64,000 bases of DNA from Blasia pusilla (GCA_050084515.1 CM114271.1:65286001-65350000); one strand, 5' to 3'; counted from the stretch's first letter, positions 45,830 through 57,903 are shown. Program-made: numbers and translations. The notes: generated by a model not told the origin, from the letters alone.

Positions 45830-46460
45830 GCGAACCGCGTTTCTTATGCGAAGAAACAAGGCTTACTTCATCCTTTGCCAATCCCGGAGGGACCCTTGCA
45901 AAGCATTAGCATGGATTTCATTACGAGTCTTCCGGAATCTGAGGGATACAACGCTATACTTGTGATAGTTGATCGGTTTAGCAAGTTGGGGAGGTTTGTG
46001 CCGACGAGAGAGTCTACGATGGCCTACACGACTTCCCGACTATCCTGGATGGTTGGTGGCAAGCGCACGGATTTCCTAGGAGCATTGTGTCCGATCGAGA
46101 TCCGAAGTTTACCAGTGCCTTTTGGAAACATCTATTCATGAGGTTTCGGACCAAACTCAGCTTTAGTACGGCCTTCCATCCTCAAACGGATGGGCAAAAA
46201 TGGAAAAAGTAAACTCGGTCGTAAACCAATACTTATGGAATTACGTGAGTGCAGACCAGAGAGATTGGGCCAAGTGGTTAAGTATGGCTGAGTATTGTTA
46301 CAACTCAACTAAGCATTCTGCAACCGGAGAATCTCCGTTTCTTCTAGCGTATCAAAGAGAACCAGAAGGGCCTCTTGACTTAGCTCTTTCAAAGGGCGCT
46401 ACATTGACACACACTCGTCAAGCAATGGCGGAATGTTTGTTAGTGGAAATGCAGGAATGA
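45830..46460 (+). pseudogene. Element B integrase core
   Basis: Frames 45875-46141 and 46200-46460 carry the core: LQSISMDFITSLPESEGYNA (first Asp), [13 protein letters not shown], then, after frameshift, SVVNQYLWNYVSADQRDWAKW and EYCYNSTKHSATGESPFLL. The second Asp lies in the frameshifted part (near 46090, [11 protein letters not shown] in the shifted frame) and the Glu region (DGQKWKK) is altered around 46195. Inactive. Confidence 0.83.
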
Positions 46461-46505
46461 CAAGAGTGAGCAAGGAAAAGTCTCGCCAAGGCTCAACTAA
46501 GGTAC

Positions 46506-46985
46506 GTGAAGCATGCTAACAAAAGTCGGCGCCAAGTGAGTTTCCAAGTTGGGGAACAAGTGTGGTTGAGTGTAAAGAATCTCACTCTTCCAAAGGAATT
46601 GTCCGCGAAATTGTCAGCCAAGTATGTTGGACCGTATGTGATCAAGGCAAAGCCGTTTGAGGATGTGTACACGTTGGAGCTGCCAAACGAGTTCAAGATT
46701 CACCCGACTTTCCATGTGTCATTATTGAAGAAGTGTCTTCAAGACAATGTGCGTCCGGAGCGAAGGAGGATGTTGAGACCACAACCGGTCATCAAAAATA
46801 AGGAACCAGAGTTCGAGGTTGAGACCATTATGTGTTCTAGACGTAGAGCCACCAAGTACGAGTACTTGGTCAAGTGGAAAGGCTATCATGTGAAAGAGGC
46901 GACTTGGATTGCGGAGGCGGATCTTGAACCTGCGCAAGAAGCATTGCGTGACTTCAGATGGATGCAAGAAAGGCACGTGCGTTAG
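46506..46985 (+). CDS. Element B integrase C-terminus with chromodomain
   Basis: A 159-codon frame begins with the GPY/F-type domain (QVSFQVGEQVWLSVKNLTL, KLSAKYVGPYVI, FKIHPTFHVSLLKKC). The last 65 residues are a chromodomain: EFEVETIMCSRRRATKYEYL, VKWKGYHVKEATWIAEADL. The aromatic cage positions (Y/W, W, W) look largely kept. Chromodomains guide integration to methylated H3 chromatin, so B belongs to the chromovirus branch. Confidence 0.92.
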   Translation: MKHANKSRRQVSFQVGEQVWLSVKNLTLPKELSAKLSAKYVGPYVIKAKPFEDVYTLELPNEFKIHPTFHVSLLKKCLQDNVRPERRRMLRPQPVIKNKEPEFEVETIMCSRRRATKYEYLVKWKGYHVKEATWIAEADLEPAQEALRDFRWMQERHVR

Positions 46986-47660
46986 TACATGGTGAAGCAA
47001 TGGACATAACTTGTGACCAGAAAGCTTGGGCGATAACCCGTTGTAACTAGAAATGTTTAGTTGTTGCAATAAAGAAGACATGGATTTGGAGATTCGATGC
47101 TTGTATTGTAATTTTGAGTTTGGGTTGTGCAAGGCAATGAGTAGTTCTTCATATGCTTAGGATGTAAGTCAAGGAGACCAAACAATGAGTATTTGAGGTG
47201 AGAGCTTGTATTCAGATAAGGCATCTAGATCAGGACCAAGTGTTGAAGTACTAGCATTTGGGCTCGCCCTAACGTTGGCAGGGCAGATGAGTCTGTCTTG
47301 GGATTTGTGGTGATCTCATTCATGTTTCATGACTGAACTTAGTGACGCGCCTAGGTGGAGTACAGGTGACCCAAAAGTAGTACGAGTTGGCTAGGTAGAC
47401 AGGCGGTTGTTTACAAATAGTGAGTGAAGTGTTAGGTTGCAGACTTAGTGAGCTTATTTTGATAGTTAGATTAGTTCTGCAGAACTGGTCTAGGGGCATC
47501 GAAAAGAAAAACCTAATAAGTCTAAGTGCTCCAAGCGACAACCTAAGACTTAAGCCAAAAGAGGAATTGCGGGTTAGCTACCAGAACGCGATTAAGTGTT
47601 AAGGGGTCGGCTTCCCAGAACTTAACATTAATAAGGTTTGCGTTGATGAGGACATCAACC

Positions 47661-47677
47661 TTCTAAGGAGGGATGAG
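47661..47677 (+). promoter_or_regulatory. Element B polypurine tract
   Basis: TTCTAAGGAGGGATGAG immediately precedes the LTR start TGTCGAGAGG, the expected position for plus-strand priming. Confidence 0.8.
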
Positions 47678-48231
47678 TGTCGAGAGGCCCGGGTGTCTTT
47701 CCCTAAATGTAGGGGGACCCCGGAGATCCCCAGAAGTACTAGTAAGGGAGGACCCTCTCTGAGATGTCTCGGGAAACGAATCCCCACTTTGGGCGCCAAA
47801 CGGCGTTTCAGAGGCACGGGATGGAACGGGAGTTTGGCGCGGAAACCCGAAACCCAAACCTGATCCAAGGGAGTGGACTTTGTACGCCACACTTGGATTC
47901 CAACACGAGATTCACTTTGTGCGAGTCTTGGTGAGGAACTCATTGGATGTCCTTCAGACAGTTGGAACCGCTAAGCGTGAAACGCCGTTTTAGGTTCTTG
48001 AACCGACCAGAAAGTCTGTCCCAAGTCTTTCGAGATTTACCCATGTTGTAAACCACGAAACTAGGAAGGTTGAGTTTGATGAGAGTCCGAGACGAGAACT
48101 CGGAAAGTAATCCCGCTGATTGATCCAAGACCCGATTGACCAAAGTGCGTGTTTGGATGTAGATCAACGTTGAGATCATGACCTATTGAACGCACGCTTC
48201 CGCAACAAACAAGATTAACGTTCAAGGAGAG
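47678..48231 (+). repeat. Element B 3' LTR, truncated at its end
   Basis: Begins TGTCGAGAGGCCCGGG after the polypurine tract and matches the 5' LTR from 47782. It stops at GTTCAAGGAGAG, lacking the terminal TAGGCGCACGACA seen in the left copy; E sequence follows. Between 47690 and 47782 it has sequence not present in the left copy. Confidence 0.82.
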
Positions 48232-48236
48232 CAACA

Positions 48237-50580
48237 TCGACTTCGCACTATGTCTGTGGGTCTTCCACCCCTTGTGATGAGCTCGATGGCTACCGAGACG
48301 GTAAAGGCATTGGCTGGGGGCGAGGAGAGTAGTATTTTGCATCCTTGGAGTAAATGGGATGAAATGGTTGAGCATGTGGAGTTGGTTGCTTATGCTGGTG
48401 GAGGAGTTATTTGCTCAGATGATGGTGTAGCTAAGGGTGTACCATCTTGTGAGGGGGTTGGGTAGCAGCCAATGGCATCGACGTCTCCCTCTAGTGTGCC
48501 AATGGAGGAGACTTGGGAGCCATTACTTGGGCCCCAGCTTACGAGAGGTGAGAAACGACGCTTGACACTGTTCTTACGTGCTTATAGGAGTTGTTTTGCC
48601 TTTAGCATGAAGGAGTTGGGTGCTCTGGTTGGACCCGGTATACGGATTGATTTGGCTAGTGATACGCCAATCTTCCGTCGTCCCTACCGATATAGTGATA
48701 AGGAGAGGGACCTGATTCAGAGTAGGACGTTGGACCTTTTGGAGGCTGGATTAGTGGAGATATCGCATGGAGAGTATGCATCAGCCACTATCATGCCTGC
48801 TAAAAAGGATATGCATGGCAACTACTCGGATAGGCAGATGTGTGGAGATTACCGTCCTATCAATCGGCAAACCAAGGCCGATAGGTATGCCATGCCTACA
48901 CTTGAGGAGATCTTTGATGTGGTGGGATAGGCAAAGATTTCTAGTACTTTGGATCTTCGGGCAGAATACCATCAATTGCCGATTCGTGACAGTGACAAGG
49001 CCAAGACAACATTTTGGAGTGTCAACTCTCATGGCAAGGATTGTTTGTACCAGTGGAAATTCTTACCCTTTGGGTTGAAGAATGCACATGCCGATTTTCA
49101 GAGAGTGATGGACAGGATCCTACCAGGGTTGGATTTCGTTCGGTGTTACATTGATGATATCTTGGTGTTCAGTTACAGAGTGGAGGAGCATCAGATACAT
49201 TTGCAGATTGTGTTTGAGCAGTTGAAAGCTCATGGTCTACGTTTGCATCCAGGAAAGTGTAAGTTCTTCCATGAGGATGTTGAGTACTTGGGTCATGTGA
49301 TCTATCCAGGTGGTTTGGGAGTTCAGCAAGCAAAGGTGGAGGCTATTGCACTTATTCCGCGTCCGGTAGATGTGAGTAGAGTTCGGGCATTCATGGGATT
49401 GGCGAACTACTATCGGAGGTATGTGAAGGGATTTAGTGCTACGGCAAAGCCTTTGAACCAATTGCTGAAATGAGATCAAGAGTGGCATTGGGGAGATGAT
49501 CAGGAGAGAGCTTTTGTGGAGCTCAAGGCCCAATTGGTGGCGGCACCTATCTTGAGGAGACCTATCAGAGGGCGGCCATTTCAGTTACACACTAATTGGA
49601 GTAGGTTGGGACTTGGAGCGGTGTTGACACAACATGATGATGAGCACATGGAGTTTGTGGTGGCCTATGCAAGTCGTTCGAATAATGTAGCGGAGTCGCG
49701 CTATAGTTCATATGAGAGAGAGTGCTTGGCAGTAGTGTGGGCTGTGGCACACTTTAGGTGTTACTTGTTTGGCACACAGGTTACCCTTGAAACTGATCAC
49801 CAACCGCTCAAGTGGTTGATGGAGTCTGAGAAGCTTACAAGGAAGCTTGCACGGTGGGCTCTTATCTTACAGGAGTATGACTTCCATATGGTACATAGAC
49901 CTGGAGTTGCCAACCTTGATGCTGATGGGTTGAGTGGGAACCCATGTACTAGCCAAGAGGATGCAACTGGGGCTAGATAGCATGGCGAGGTTGATGAGGA
50001 GATGGTGCCAGGTTGGCATGCATCCGCCTTTTTATGTTGGTTAGGGGTGGACTCTAGTATGGAGGACCACATGACATCTTACTCTAGTCAGAGGGTAAAT
50101 GGCCAGCCTTCAGATCCTAAGGTTGGAGATGGTGGTACGGATCAGCATGATATTCATGATGATGCATTGGTGTTGGATTCCCTACGGACCAGTAGGATGC
50201 CAGACATAGTGAGTGCCAAGGAGCACGACCGTGTTCTTCAACGTGCTAAGAGGTATCGATTGGAGGGAACACATATTCTCCATGTGTGGGAGGATGGTAG
50301 AGTACAAGTAGTGCCGCATTTGGCTCAGAGAGAGCGCATTGTGCGACATGCCCATGAGGAGTCGGGACATTTTGGGATAAAGCGTACGTATAGCTTACTC
50401 CTTGGTCAATATTGGTGGCGTGGCATGCATACTCAGGTGCAGCAGTTGGTGTCACGTTGTATGGTTTGTGATCGGGTGAGGGCATCATTCAATGCCCCTA
50501 AACCACAGTTACACCCCTTGCCTATTATGGGGTTGGGTTACCGTTGGAGTGTGGACTTTGCGGGACCGTTACTGTTGACT
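48237..50580 (+). pseudogene. Element E pol: RT, RNase H and partial integrase
   Basis: Close relative of element A pol. RT: frames 48472-48930 and 48949-49473 with FRRPYRYSDKERDLIQ, HGEYASATIMPAKKD, MCGDYRPINRQTK, FLPFGLKNAHADFQRVMD and CYIDDILVFSY. RNase H: 49516-49980 with HTNWSRLGLGAVLTQHDD, YASRSNN, YERECLAVVWAV and TLETDHQPLKWL (Asp kept). Integrase zinc domain: HAHEESGHFGIKRTY..YWWRGM..SRCMVCDRV; the core starts YRWSVDFAGPLLLT and is cut at about 50580 by LTR-end sequence. Upstream ATETVKALAGG matches the A linker just after its methyltransferase, but the methyltransferase itself is not present. Confidence 0.9.
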
Positions 50581-50680
50581 GTACACTTGTGGTTGTGGAT
50601 GCTCTCGTCTATGTTATGTAGGTATGTGAGTATGGTATGTCAACGATGGATGTTGTATGACAATGTGGATTCGCACGACA
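50581..50680 (+). repeat. Element E 3' LTR remnant
   Basis: About 100 bp ending GTGGATTCGCACGACA, matching the A-family LTR terminus. It joins directly to integrase sequence, so the rest of pol, any PHD finger and most of the LTR have been deleted. Confidence 0.7.
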
Positions 50681-50744
50681 GGTATTGTAAGGGATTGCCA
50701 CACCACATGTGCATCAACATGCATCTATGGAGAGGAGTGCGACC

Positions 50745-50838
50745 CTTAAAGTGCAAAGTGGTTAACGCAATCCCTTGCAACCAAGATCCATGTTTTCATA
50801 TGTGGATCAAGAGCAACTAGGATTGATTTTTTGATCAT
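50745..50838 (+). repeat. 94-bp direct repeat within F, copy 2
   Basis: Second copy of the 31452-31545 unit, on the right side of the E insertion. Confidence 0.85.
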
Positions 50839-51653
50839 GAGGTGGGGCACAATGATAGAAGGATTGCACACATCAAGGTAAGGGACGTGTGGTACCACAT
50901 GTAGACAGGATGGATCCTAGCTACTATTCTTCCATTGTGAGCACTACCAATAGTATGGTCCTACCCACGAGAGATGTTTCATTCCACACCGTGAACTAAT
51001 CTTGAATAGAGTATAAGAGAGAGTAGGAGGACCGGATGGAGCCAAAGGTCATGAAGTATATGATCCTTGAGGAGGAAGACGTGGAGGAGGCAAAGGTTTG
51101 CAATCTTGAGAGGGAAAGAGAGATCTTGGTCATGAGGCTAGGATGTCTACCAAGAAGCAGTAGATTGCAATATATAATGGCATTGAGATTGCCTAAAGTA
51201 AGGTCCGGTTGGATCGGTGGGGTCTGCATCATATGGAGACGTAGAGGCATAGACCATCTCAAATGGCTATATGGGGCTGCATAAATAGGGGCAGCTTCCA
51301 TGGCTATGCAAGAAGTAGTAATGGAGTTGGATTCCTAACAAGGAGAAGCCTATAGACAAACTAGGATTCCTTGTTCATTTCAATTGTTTGAGGTAGTGAA
51401 GATTCCATGAATGGGTCCCTATTAGATTTCTTGGAGGTTAGATGTTAGTGGTTTATCGACTGACATATGACGGGGAAGGCAAATATCTTGGCACACATTA
51501 TTGGTGATCAATGGGAGTCCATGTTGAGTGCACTTTTGGGGGCACCCACAAGCATATACCACACCTTATGATTTTTTGCATCTTATGTTATGACATTGAG
51601 AAGTAGGTCGTCGAGATTTTCCAGTCGACCGCCACACTATATTGCAGTGGAGA

Positions 51654-51805
51654 TAGTTTTTTTCCTCATGTTCAAAGGTATTCATAGAGGAGGTGATGGA
51701 CATACCCTCTCAATAGCCTATGAATACCCTAGTTTTTTTCCTCATGTTCAAAGGCATTCATAGAGGAGGTGATGGACCTACCCTCTCAATAGCCTATGAT
51801 TGAGA
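51654..51805 (+). repeat. 76-bp tandem duplication in element F
   Basis: The unit with CCTCATGTTCAAAGG, ATTCATAGAGGAGGTGATGG and CTCTCAATAGCCTATGA is present twice with period 76 bp and two or three differences. Confidence 0.88.
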
Positions 51806-51846
51806 TTTCTACCATAAGACATAATCAACAAGTTACAATTGCTAGG

Positions 51847-51847
<1 letters not shown>

Positions 51848-51881
<34 letters not shown>
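51848..51881 (+). repeat. (TA)n microsatellite
   Basis: An uninterrupted run of about 17 TA units within the decayed element F. Confidence 0.92.
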
Positions 51882-51884
<3 letters not shown>

Positions 51885-52550
51885 GTCTGCATGATTTACC
51901 TAAAGTGGACATTTTTGGACAACCAATCTGATATTTTTGGTTTGGTTAATCCAAAAGTTAGAATTTATTTTCCTTAGCGTCTCTTGTTGGATTCAAGAGC
52001 GCAAACCGTAATATTGGGGAAGGCGATTTTATGGGGTTGGGCCTAGCTTGGGGCAATTTTGAAGAGTCCATTTGAATTCAGATGTAGATTTCATTATGTG
52101 TGGCTAGTACGATACAATTCATCACCTAACATGCAATAATACTGAGGCTCCAACCAAGACATCCAAAAGATGAGTCAACAATACACTACAAGCCAAGGCA
52201 AAAATGACCTATGTTGAGCCTAATAATGTCTTAGTTGGTGTAGGAGTATTAGACCCTATGGGGTTTACTCTAGATTATTAGGAGAAGAAAACCTTTCATA
52301 AGACAAGATGCAAGTCCAATGATAGACCAAAATTAGCTTTTTACTAGTATCATTGATTGGTGACATGACAAAGCAACAACCAAGAGAGGTGGTGAAATCA
52401 TCAACATTTAGTGACATCATTACTTGGGCACTTGTTTTTTATGACTTTTGGGAGTCACAAATTGACTGTGAATGTAGTGGTGAAATCTCGGAGACTACAC
52501 ATTTGGAATTTCATTGAAAAGCGCATGCATCCTCAAGAATAAGGGGTGGT

Positions 52551-54843
52551 GGTGGTCCAACTTAATTATGCTCAAGTGTTAAGCCAATATCAATTTACAA
52601 TGTAATAAATTCCACTTTGGTACTTTGTGTTATGAGGAAAGTTCTTTTTTACATATCGAAATAATCTTCAATTCTCTTGTAGGATTTGACCTATGTTGTA
52701 AGGAAACCTTTGAGCATGCAAATGGGTTCCCATGATGCTAAATGCCATAACCTTAGATTGCAATCTTCCACCAATTTTAGTCTTCTGCCCATGAACAAAT
52801 GCTTCACAATTCTCAAGCTCCTCAATGTACATGAGCATTTTTTCATAATGAATTCTCTACATTAACAACCCTTCTTGCTTACCACCCTTTCCAATTGACC
52901 TCCTAGGAATAGTAGTAGTATTGATCAAAGATCTTAAATTTGTACAAAAATAGCTTTTGTCTCCATTTCCAACAAATCTTGGAAACTATGATTTGCACTC
53001 TCTCCAACCTAAACACTTTGAGAAAATTTTGGCATTGCAAATTCAAGTAGAAGTTCAAAAGAGTTTTCAAATCATTCTTTACAAGTTGAGGGTAGAGAAG
53101 GCTTGCCATTATATCAAACTTATTCAATAGAAGCTCCAAAATGGAAAAATGAAATATCATTTGAGAACCTTAGTTGTATTGATGGAAAATAGAAGGATGG
53201 TAATCCCACCAACGTTCGTTAAATAGTCAGTCAAAGATTTTAGATGTCATATTTCGAGTTTCCATGTAGAAAGAGATGACTTTATCTACATTGCTCTAGT
53301 GTAGAACCCACATGATCAATAATCATGTTGACCCAAAATTCAAAAGATAATTTTCTTATGCTTCATCCTCATGTGCCAATCAAGATGTTTGCAAATCAAT
53401 AAATCATGTAGATTCACACTTAAGAATTTTGTGGGAGAAGCTTACGTGGACCTTATGTACAAGCGTAGCTCAAAATATTGTGATATCTTCAAAACATATA
53501 GAAATATAGTTGATTTCATATCTCCAAGAACACGAAACAATCCAATCCAATCCAATCCACTTTGAGTTCAATCCCATGGGCTGGCGAACTGGTCGCGATG
53601 ACCCTCATTTATGCGTCTAAAATAGATTACCAATGGATAATATGGCAAAACGCACCAATCCCTAGCAAGTATGATCATAACCAAGTCTAGGTTGCCATAA
53701 TGTTAGACCATTTTTGAGCCCAATTTTTTTTTGGCAGAAACAAACTGTGTTCAATACATTGTGTGGAATGAATCATTATTGCGCTAAAAATATTTGGGCC
53801 GAAAAAAATTGGCGTGCGACCCCAAGAAACGGCCCTCCAGCTGAAATCGCCAACTGTTCTCAACCGGTTTCAGGTTGAATACTCGGTCTGAACTCGTCCC
53901 CCACGAGTCACTCTACCTAACGGCAGGTTAGTGAATAAACGACACTGGCCCATGGAATAAGACCCTAAGTGGAGATGGTCTACATCCAGCGGGATCCAGC
54001 AACGTATGAGGTCCGTAGCTCCCACACTGCAGTGGACGTCGTTCGCTTTAAGTCCGTCCACATCCCCTTAATTTAGAAGACCCCAGACAAAGCACGCAAC
54101 GGACTCTCACAAGACAAACGCCTAACGGTACTTTGGCGGGACCCTCTAACTTACGACCTTCTACTTTCCGGGTGGACCCACGAGCCGCCTTCGCCAGACA
54201 CTCCGGTCGTTAGATTTGTCGACCGTCGGTCGGATTCGTTTGCGCATGTCACGCTGGGCGGAACAACTAATATCCGTAGAATAAACACCATGCACTCCCT
54301 GTACCGGTCCGATCCTCGGACCGGGACAGTCGTTCCGTTGAGGATTCAAAGTTCTTTACCGTTCGGAGTTCCCTCGGGCCTCTTCGTCTTCGTCGTCGAA
54401 TACACTCTGCACTCTGTGTCTGTCATATATGCAATGGCTCTCAGTCTCAGAGCTCAATTGCGAAAATACGAGCGTTCCTGCAGGACGAAGTGGATGCCGG
54501 TGGAGTTCCCGCTGAGGTTTGAAGGTGATCGGGCGCAGCTGCATGTGGGAGTGGAAAGAAGAGTTTAGGCAACATGCGTTTCTTCGAGCAGGTGATTGTA
54601 ATTCGGATGGATGGCTACGCGCCCTGACGGAGCTTCTGGGTTGAATGTCTTCTGTCAGTCCCATTGTGGATTGCTTTATCGTGGGAAGTAGAGCTGCTCT
54701 GCGAGATCGGAGGAGCTGATGGAAGGTTTACGATTAGGAGATGATGATGATTTGTGAGGGAGGGCGTTGCGTCAGAGCGAGGTGCCGATGGATAGCGATG
54801 CATGAACAGTCTTTCGTCGCAGCGTGGTAACCTCGGAATGTAG
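52551..54843. other. Spacer between the retroelement nest and the 54.8-kb gene
   Basis: 52.55-53.8 kb is AT-rich with no domain. From about 53.8 kb the sequence becomes GC-richer, as near the other host genes, and probably includes promoter and 5' UTR of the following gene. Frames of up to 102 codons on both strands there show no recognisable motif. Confidence 0.5.
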
Positions 54844-54990
54844 ATGGATTGGAGAGGAGTAGTTTCTCGCCTTGGGAATGTGGAGTCTGTGGAGCACTTC
54901 GTTTGGTGTTCCTCTCATGCGAGCGCTCTTGGGATGATGACGGGGGCAACTGATAGGCGAGGTGGTTTGGTGCAGGGCTCTGGCAGTGGA

Positions 54991-57903
54991 ATGGAATCGA
55001 AGCAGGGGAGCAGCCAAGAGCTGCTGAGAATGACGAAGATGACGTTAGAGAGCATCAATCCTTCTGCTCGCAAGTTTCAGGTAAACACCTTTTCCCCTCT
55101 TACACTAATGGGATTCACCGATGATTTCAGAGAACTGTCTCTGGAGAAGGGTAATTTTTGCCTGAGTGGAGCGCAGGCTGTCATCCGTCAGTAGGTTAGC
55201 AACTTGCCGAATTAACTATTACATCACGGAAGAGGATCTCCCTATCTTTCAAGCGTAATTCGGGGAGTTCGGTTGATTCTCAAGAATGTTTGTTTGCGGT
55301 GGTAGTGGTACATACGAAGCTTGATTTGAGAAGGAGGATCTTTGTCCGGGTGCAACAGGAAGCGGTGCTGAGAAACATGACGCCTTTGCTAGCGAAATGT
55401 CGCTCACTTTCGTTCAAGAAAATGCTGACGCCGAACGCAGCGGTGAATCGTAGCAGCCAGCAGACGGAGCTGATAAAGTGGCAGCAAGAAATGTTCCACC
55501 GCATCCTCAACATGATGTGCTTGGTCGAAGAAGGTCTGACCGACGTCTCAGAGCTGGATGCGTTCCGTGAAGCTCTCCTGCGAACCCTTACCATCTCTCA
55601 TCCCAACGGGGAGTGGGCGGATTTCACTCGTGACAAGCTGCTTTTCCTACAGGTGGGAGGGTTCTTGCATCGCTGAGCTTCTCTGATAGAATTTCCTTAC
55701 CGACCATCTTCCGAACATCCTTCACGCGGCTCCGTTGCTTTCTTGTTGACGCCTCTGGTTCCACTTGTTTCCTCCGAACAGGATCTCTTTCAATCTCGGT
55801 GCATTTCGGAAGAGGACTATCACAAAGCGAAGAGGCCGATCATGGCTCGTCTAGCTGAGCAAGGGGCCGAGCTCGACTCACAGGATTTTAAGCTCAACTC
55901 GAAGGAGATCGGGGCGAGTACGGAATTTGCGAAGCAGATGGAGACAAATCCTAATCGGGAATCACCTGAAGCTCCGCAATCACCTGCTGCTGCGGCTTCT
56001 GGGTCAGGTTCTGCCAAAAAGACTCCCATCAAGCATGTGATGGATGCCGTTGCACGGTTGACAGGCAGCGGCGGTAAAAATAATCTCAACTCAACGAACA
56101 GCGAGGAGAAGCAAGTGCCGAGAGTTCCTCATGCTTTGGACTTCGTACGCCACGATCCTCGGGACTGCCCGACGCGCGAAGCTCCAGTGCGAACCCCGAA
56201 GAAGCCACTGGAAACTTCGTTAGACTCGCCGCTCTTCTTCGATGCCAGCACCGGTTCCACTAGAGATCTTCTGGAGGACGATCCCCAGAGTCCAGCGTCT
56301 GTACCTTCGTCTCCTCCCATTTCTAGTCTCCTCACGCCTCCCTCCAACTCGTCCACTACTCTCGCTGAATCGAAATCTCTCTTGAAGCCTCCGAGGAAAC
56401 TCACCTTCACTCCTTCAAAATCCTCACTGACTCCATCGAAGTCGTCTCTTGGCTTCACCCGCTCTGAATCCAAGAGATTGCCTCTCACGGAATCGTCCCC
56501 TAAAGGTAAGCCCGAGAAATCCTTGAGCCAAAAGTTCTCGGGCTTGTTTAAAAATTGGCAGGGAGGGGATTCGCAGAGGTTTGACTCCGATTCGGAGGAT
56601 GAAGATCCCAACGCCGATTCCGATGAGGAAGAGCGCATACCGAAGAAGCAGAGTGTGTGGAAGAAGTTGGATTTGCTGAGGCCTGCATCCAAGAAACAAC
56701 TCGATGATGACGACGACTTTGGGAAGGAAGTCTCGGACAAGGACCCTCTTCTATCAGCAATCGAGAACTATCCTTCGGATAAAATCAAAGAGAGATCCGT
56801 TCATGGTCAAGGGCCCAATATGAAGAAGCTGAAGAAAAAGATTGCCGTCCGCGCAGCGCCAACCAATTTCTTCATAGACCAGGTAAGCTTCGAGTCTACC
56901 TCACAAGTCGGGGTTGGGCAGAAACTGCTTTCATGCTTGTACGTCTCGAGGTCTCCTCATGGAACGCTCGCTCGCTTGCTGCAAATGTGAATGACGTGTG
57001 GTCTGGTGGAACATTCGCAGGTTCTGGGAGACAACATTAAAATTGAGCTGGGTCGCATCCGTGGAGAAATGGCCCGCTCGAATCCCGGAAACCAAGCTTT
57101 CACGTGAGATTCTTTCCCCATGCCTAATACTCCAAAAGCTAAATGACGGCAAGAGAATGGCTCCTCCCTCACTGCCAGAAACTGATGGTCAAATTATTTG
57201 ACGCTTGTGCAGGAATGACCAGATCGATGCCATCGCCACCCGACTTCCGGTGGACAAGTCTGAGCTCATTCGCTTCTTTCCCAAGTAAGTCACGCACCCG
57301 TTCCTTGCGATTTCATAACCAGAGATAGCAGCACGCAAGTACTGGTCGAACAGTTAGCGAGAGAAAAAAAATAGCTCCTTCAAGCTGACGGAACTGTAGG
57401 CAGCGCTGCGATTGAATATCTTGTGCTGACTGAAATATTCGTGCAGGTCTTGGTGCGACAGATACGGTGACATAGTGCTCGAAGTCGTGCACAAAGAGTT
57501 CAAATCACATGTGAGCGAAATGGATGGTCTCAGGAAGACCGCGAAAGAAAGGAAGGCCTCAAGGATTAACGAACCTGAGAATGACGAGAATAAGAGAGCA
57601 GACTCCCGGGCCACAGGTGCAAAGCAGAGTCCGATTCAGAGTGAGACGCAGCAGAGCCAGAGCCCTGGGATGAAGCCTTCGAAGAGCCCGGCCAAGCCCT
57701 TCTTGACCAGATGCCACACGACTAATGGTTCTGAGATGAAAAGCGCCTCAGTCCATAGGCGAGATAACAGCTCTTCCTTCGATTATCGAGGACAACCGAG
57801 GCGAGGTCTAGGCTTTGAAAGTGATCTCGATGTCAAGCTGGGTGCCGAGATTCTTAGAATGCCTTTCAGGAATTTCAACGACTCCAGCAACACTCGCTGC
57901 TGA
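54991..57903 (+). CDS. Conserved-looking plant protein of unknown function, six exons
   Basis: Proposed exons are 54991-55080, 55419-55652, 55782-56882, 57021-57103, 57213-57284 and 57447-57903. All junctions are GT..AG and phases agree, giving 678 residues; an upstream in-frame ATG at 54844 would add 49. The start of exon 2 is least certain. The N-terminal part has INPSARKFQ, ELIKWQQEMFHRILNMMCLV, ELDAFREALLRTLTI, GEWADFTRDKLLFLQ and CISEEDYHKAKRPIMARLAEQ. The middle (exon 3) is long, Ser/Pro-rich and probably disordered, with FTPSKSSLTPSKSS repeats, an acidic stretch and basic KKLKKKIAVR. The C-terminal part has TRLPVDKSELIRFFPKSW and CDRYGDIVLEVVHKEFKSHV. I cannot assign a biochemical role. 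It looks intact and is not transposon-derived. Confidence 0.75.

Larger units (their letters stand above)
34831..48231 (+). mobile_element. Element B: chromovirus (Ty3/gypsy with chromodomain) nested in E
   Basis: LTR-like repeats near 35053-35514 and 47678-48231 share over 400 bp (CGCCAAACGGCGTTTCAGAG and onward). A tRNA-Met primer site lies at 35517, gag at 35866, protease at 43.6 kb, RT-RNase H-integrase at 44.2-46.5 kb and a chromodomain at 46.8-47.0 kb. Element C splits it between gag and protease. The left LTR start is rearranged and the right LTR lacks its last bases, so no target duplication could be checked; the left edge of 34831 is approximate. Confidence 0.88.
31653..50680 (+). 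mobile_element. Element E: A-family gypsy element inserted in F and itself carrying B and C
   Basis: Begins TGTCATGACC at 31653 and ends TTCGCACGACA at 50680. It is flanked by GGTA at 31649-31652 and 50681-50684, and F sequence is continuous across it. Its gag (33.6-34.8 kb) and pol (48.24-50.58 kb) are parted by chromovirus B. The methyltransferase segment expected between protease and RT is absent because sequence was lost around the B insertion. The 3' end is truncated: integrase core is followed directly by the last 100 bp of LTR. Confidence 0.85.
50681..52550 (+). pseudogene. Element F remnant (right part): gag end and protease region
   Basis: Decayed A-like text resumes after E: GGATTGCCACACCACATGTG (A near 14985), ATAATGGCATTGAGATTGCC and CTGCATCATATGGAGACG (A 15265-15320), TCTTGTTGGATTCAAGAGCG (A 15975, protease active site) and TTTAGTGACATCATTACTTGGG (A 16390). 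The match fades after about 52,550, before any methyltransferase motif. Stops occur in every frame. A 76-bp tandem duplication (51664 and 51740, CCTCATGTTCAAAGG) lies in it. Confidence 0.7.
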
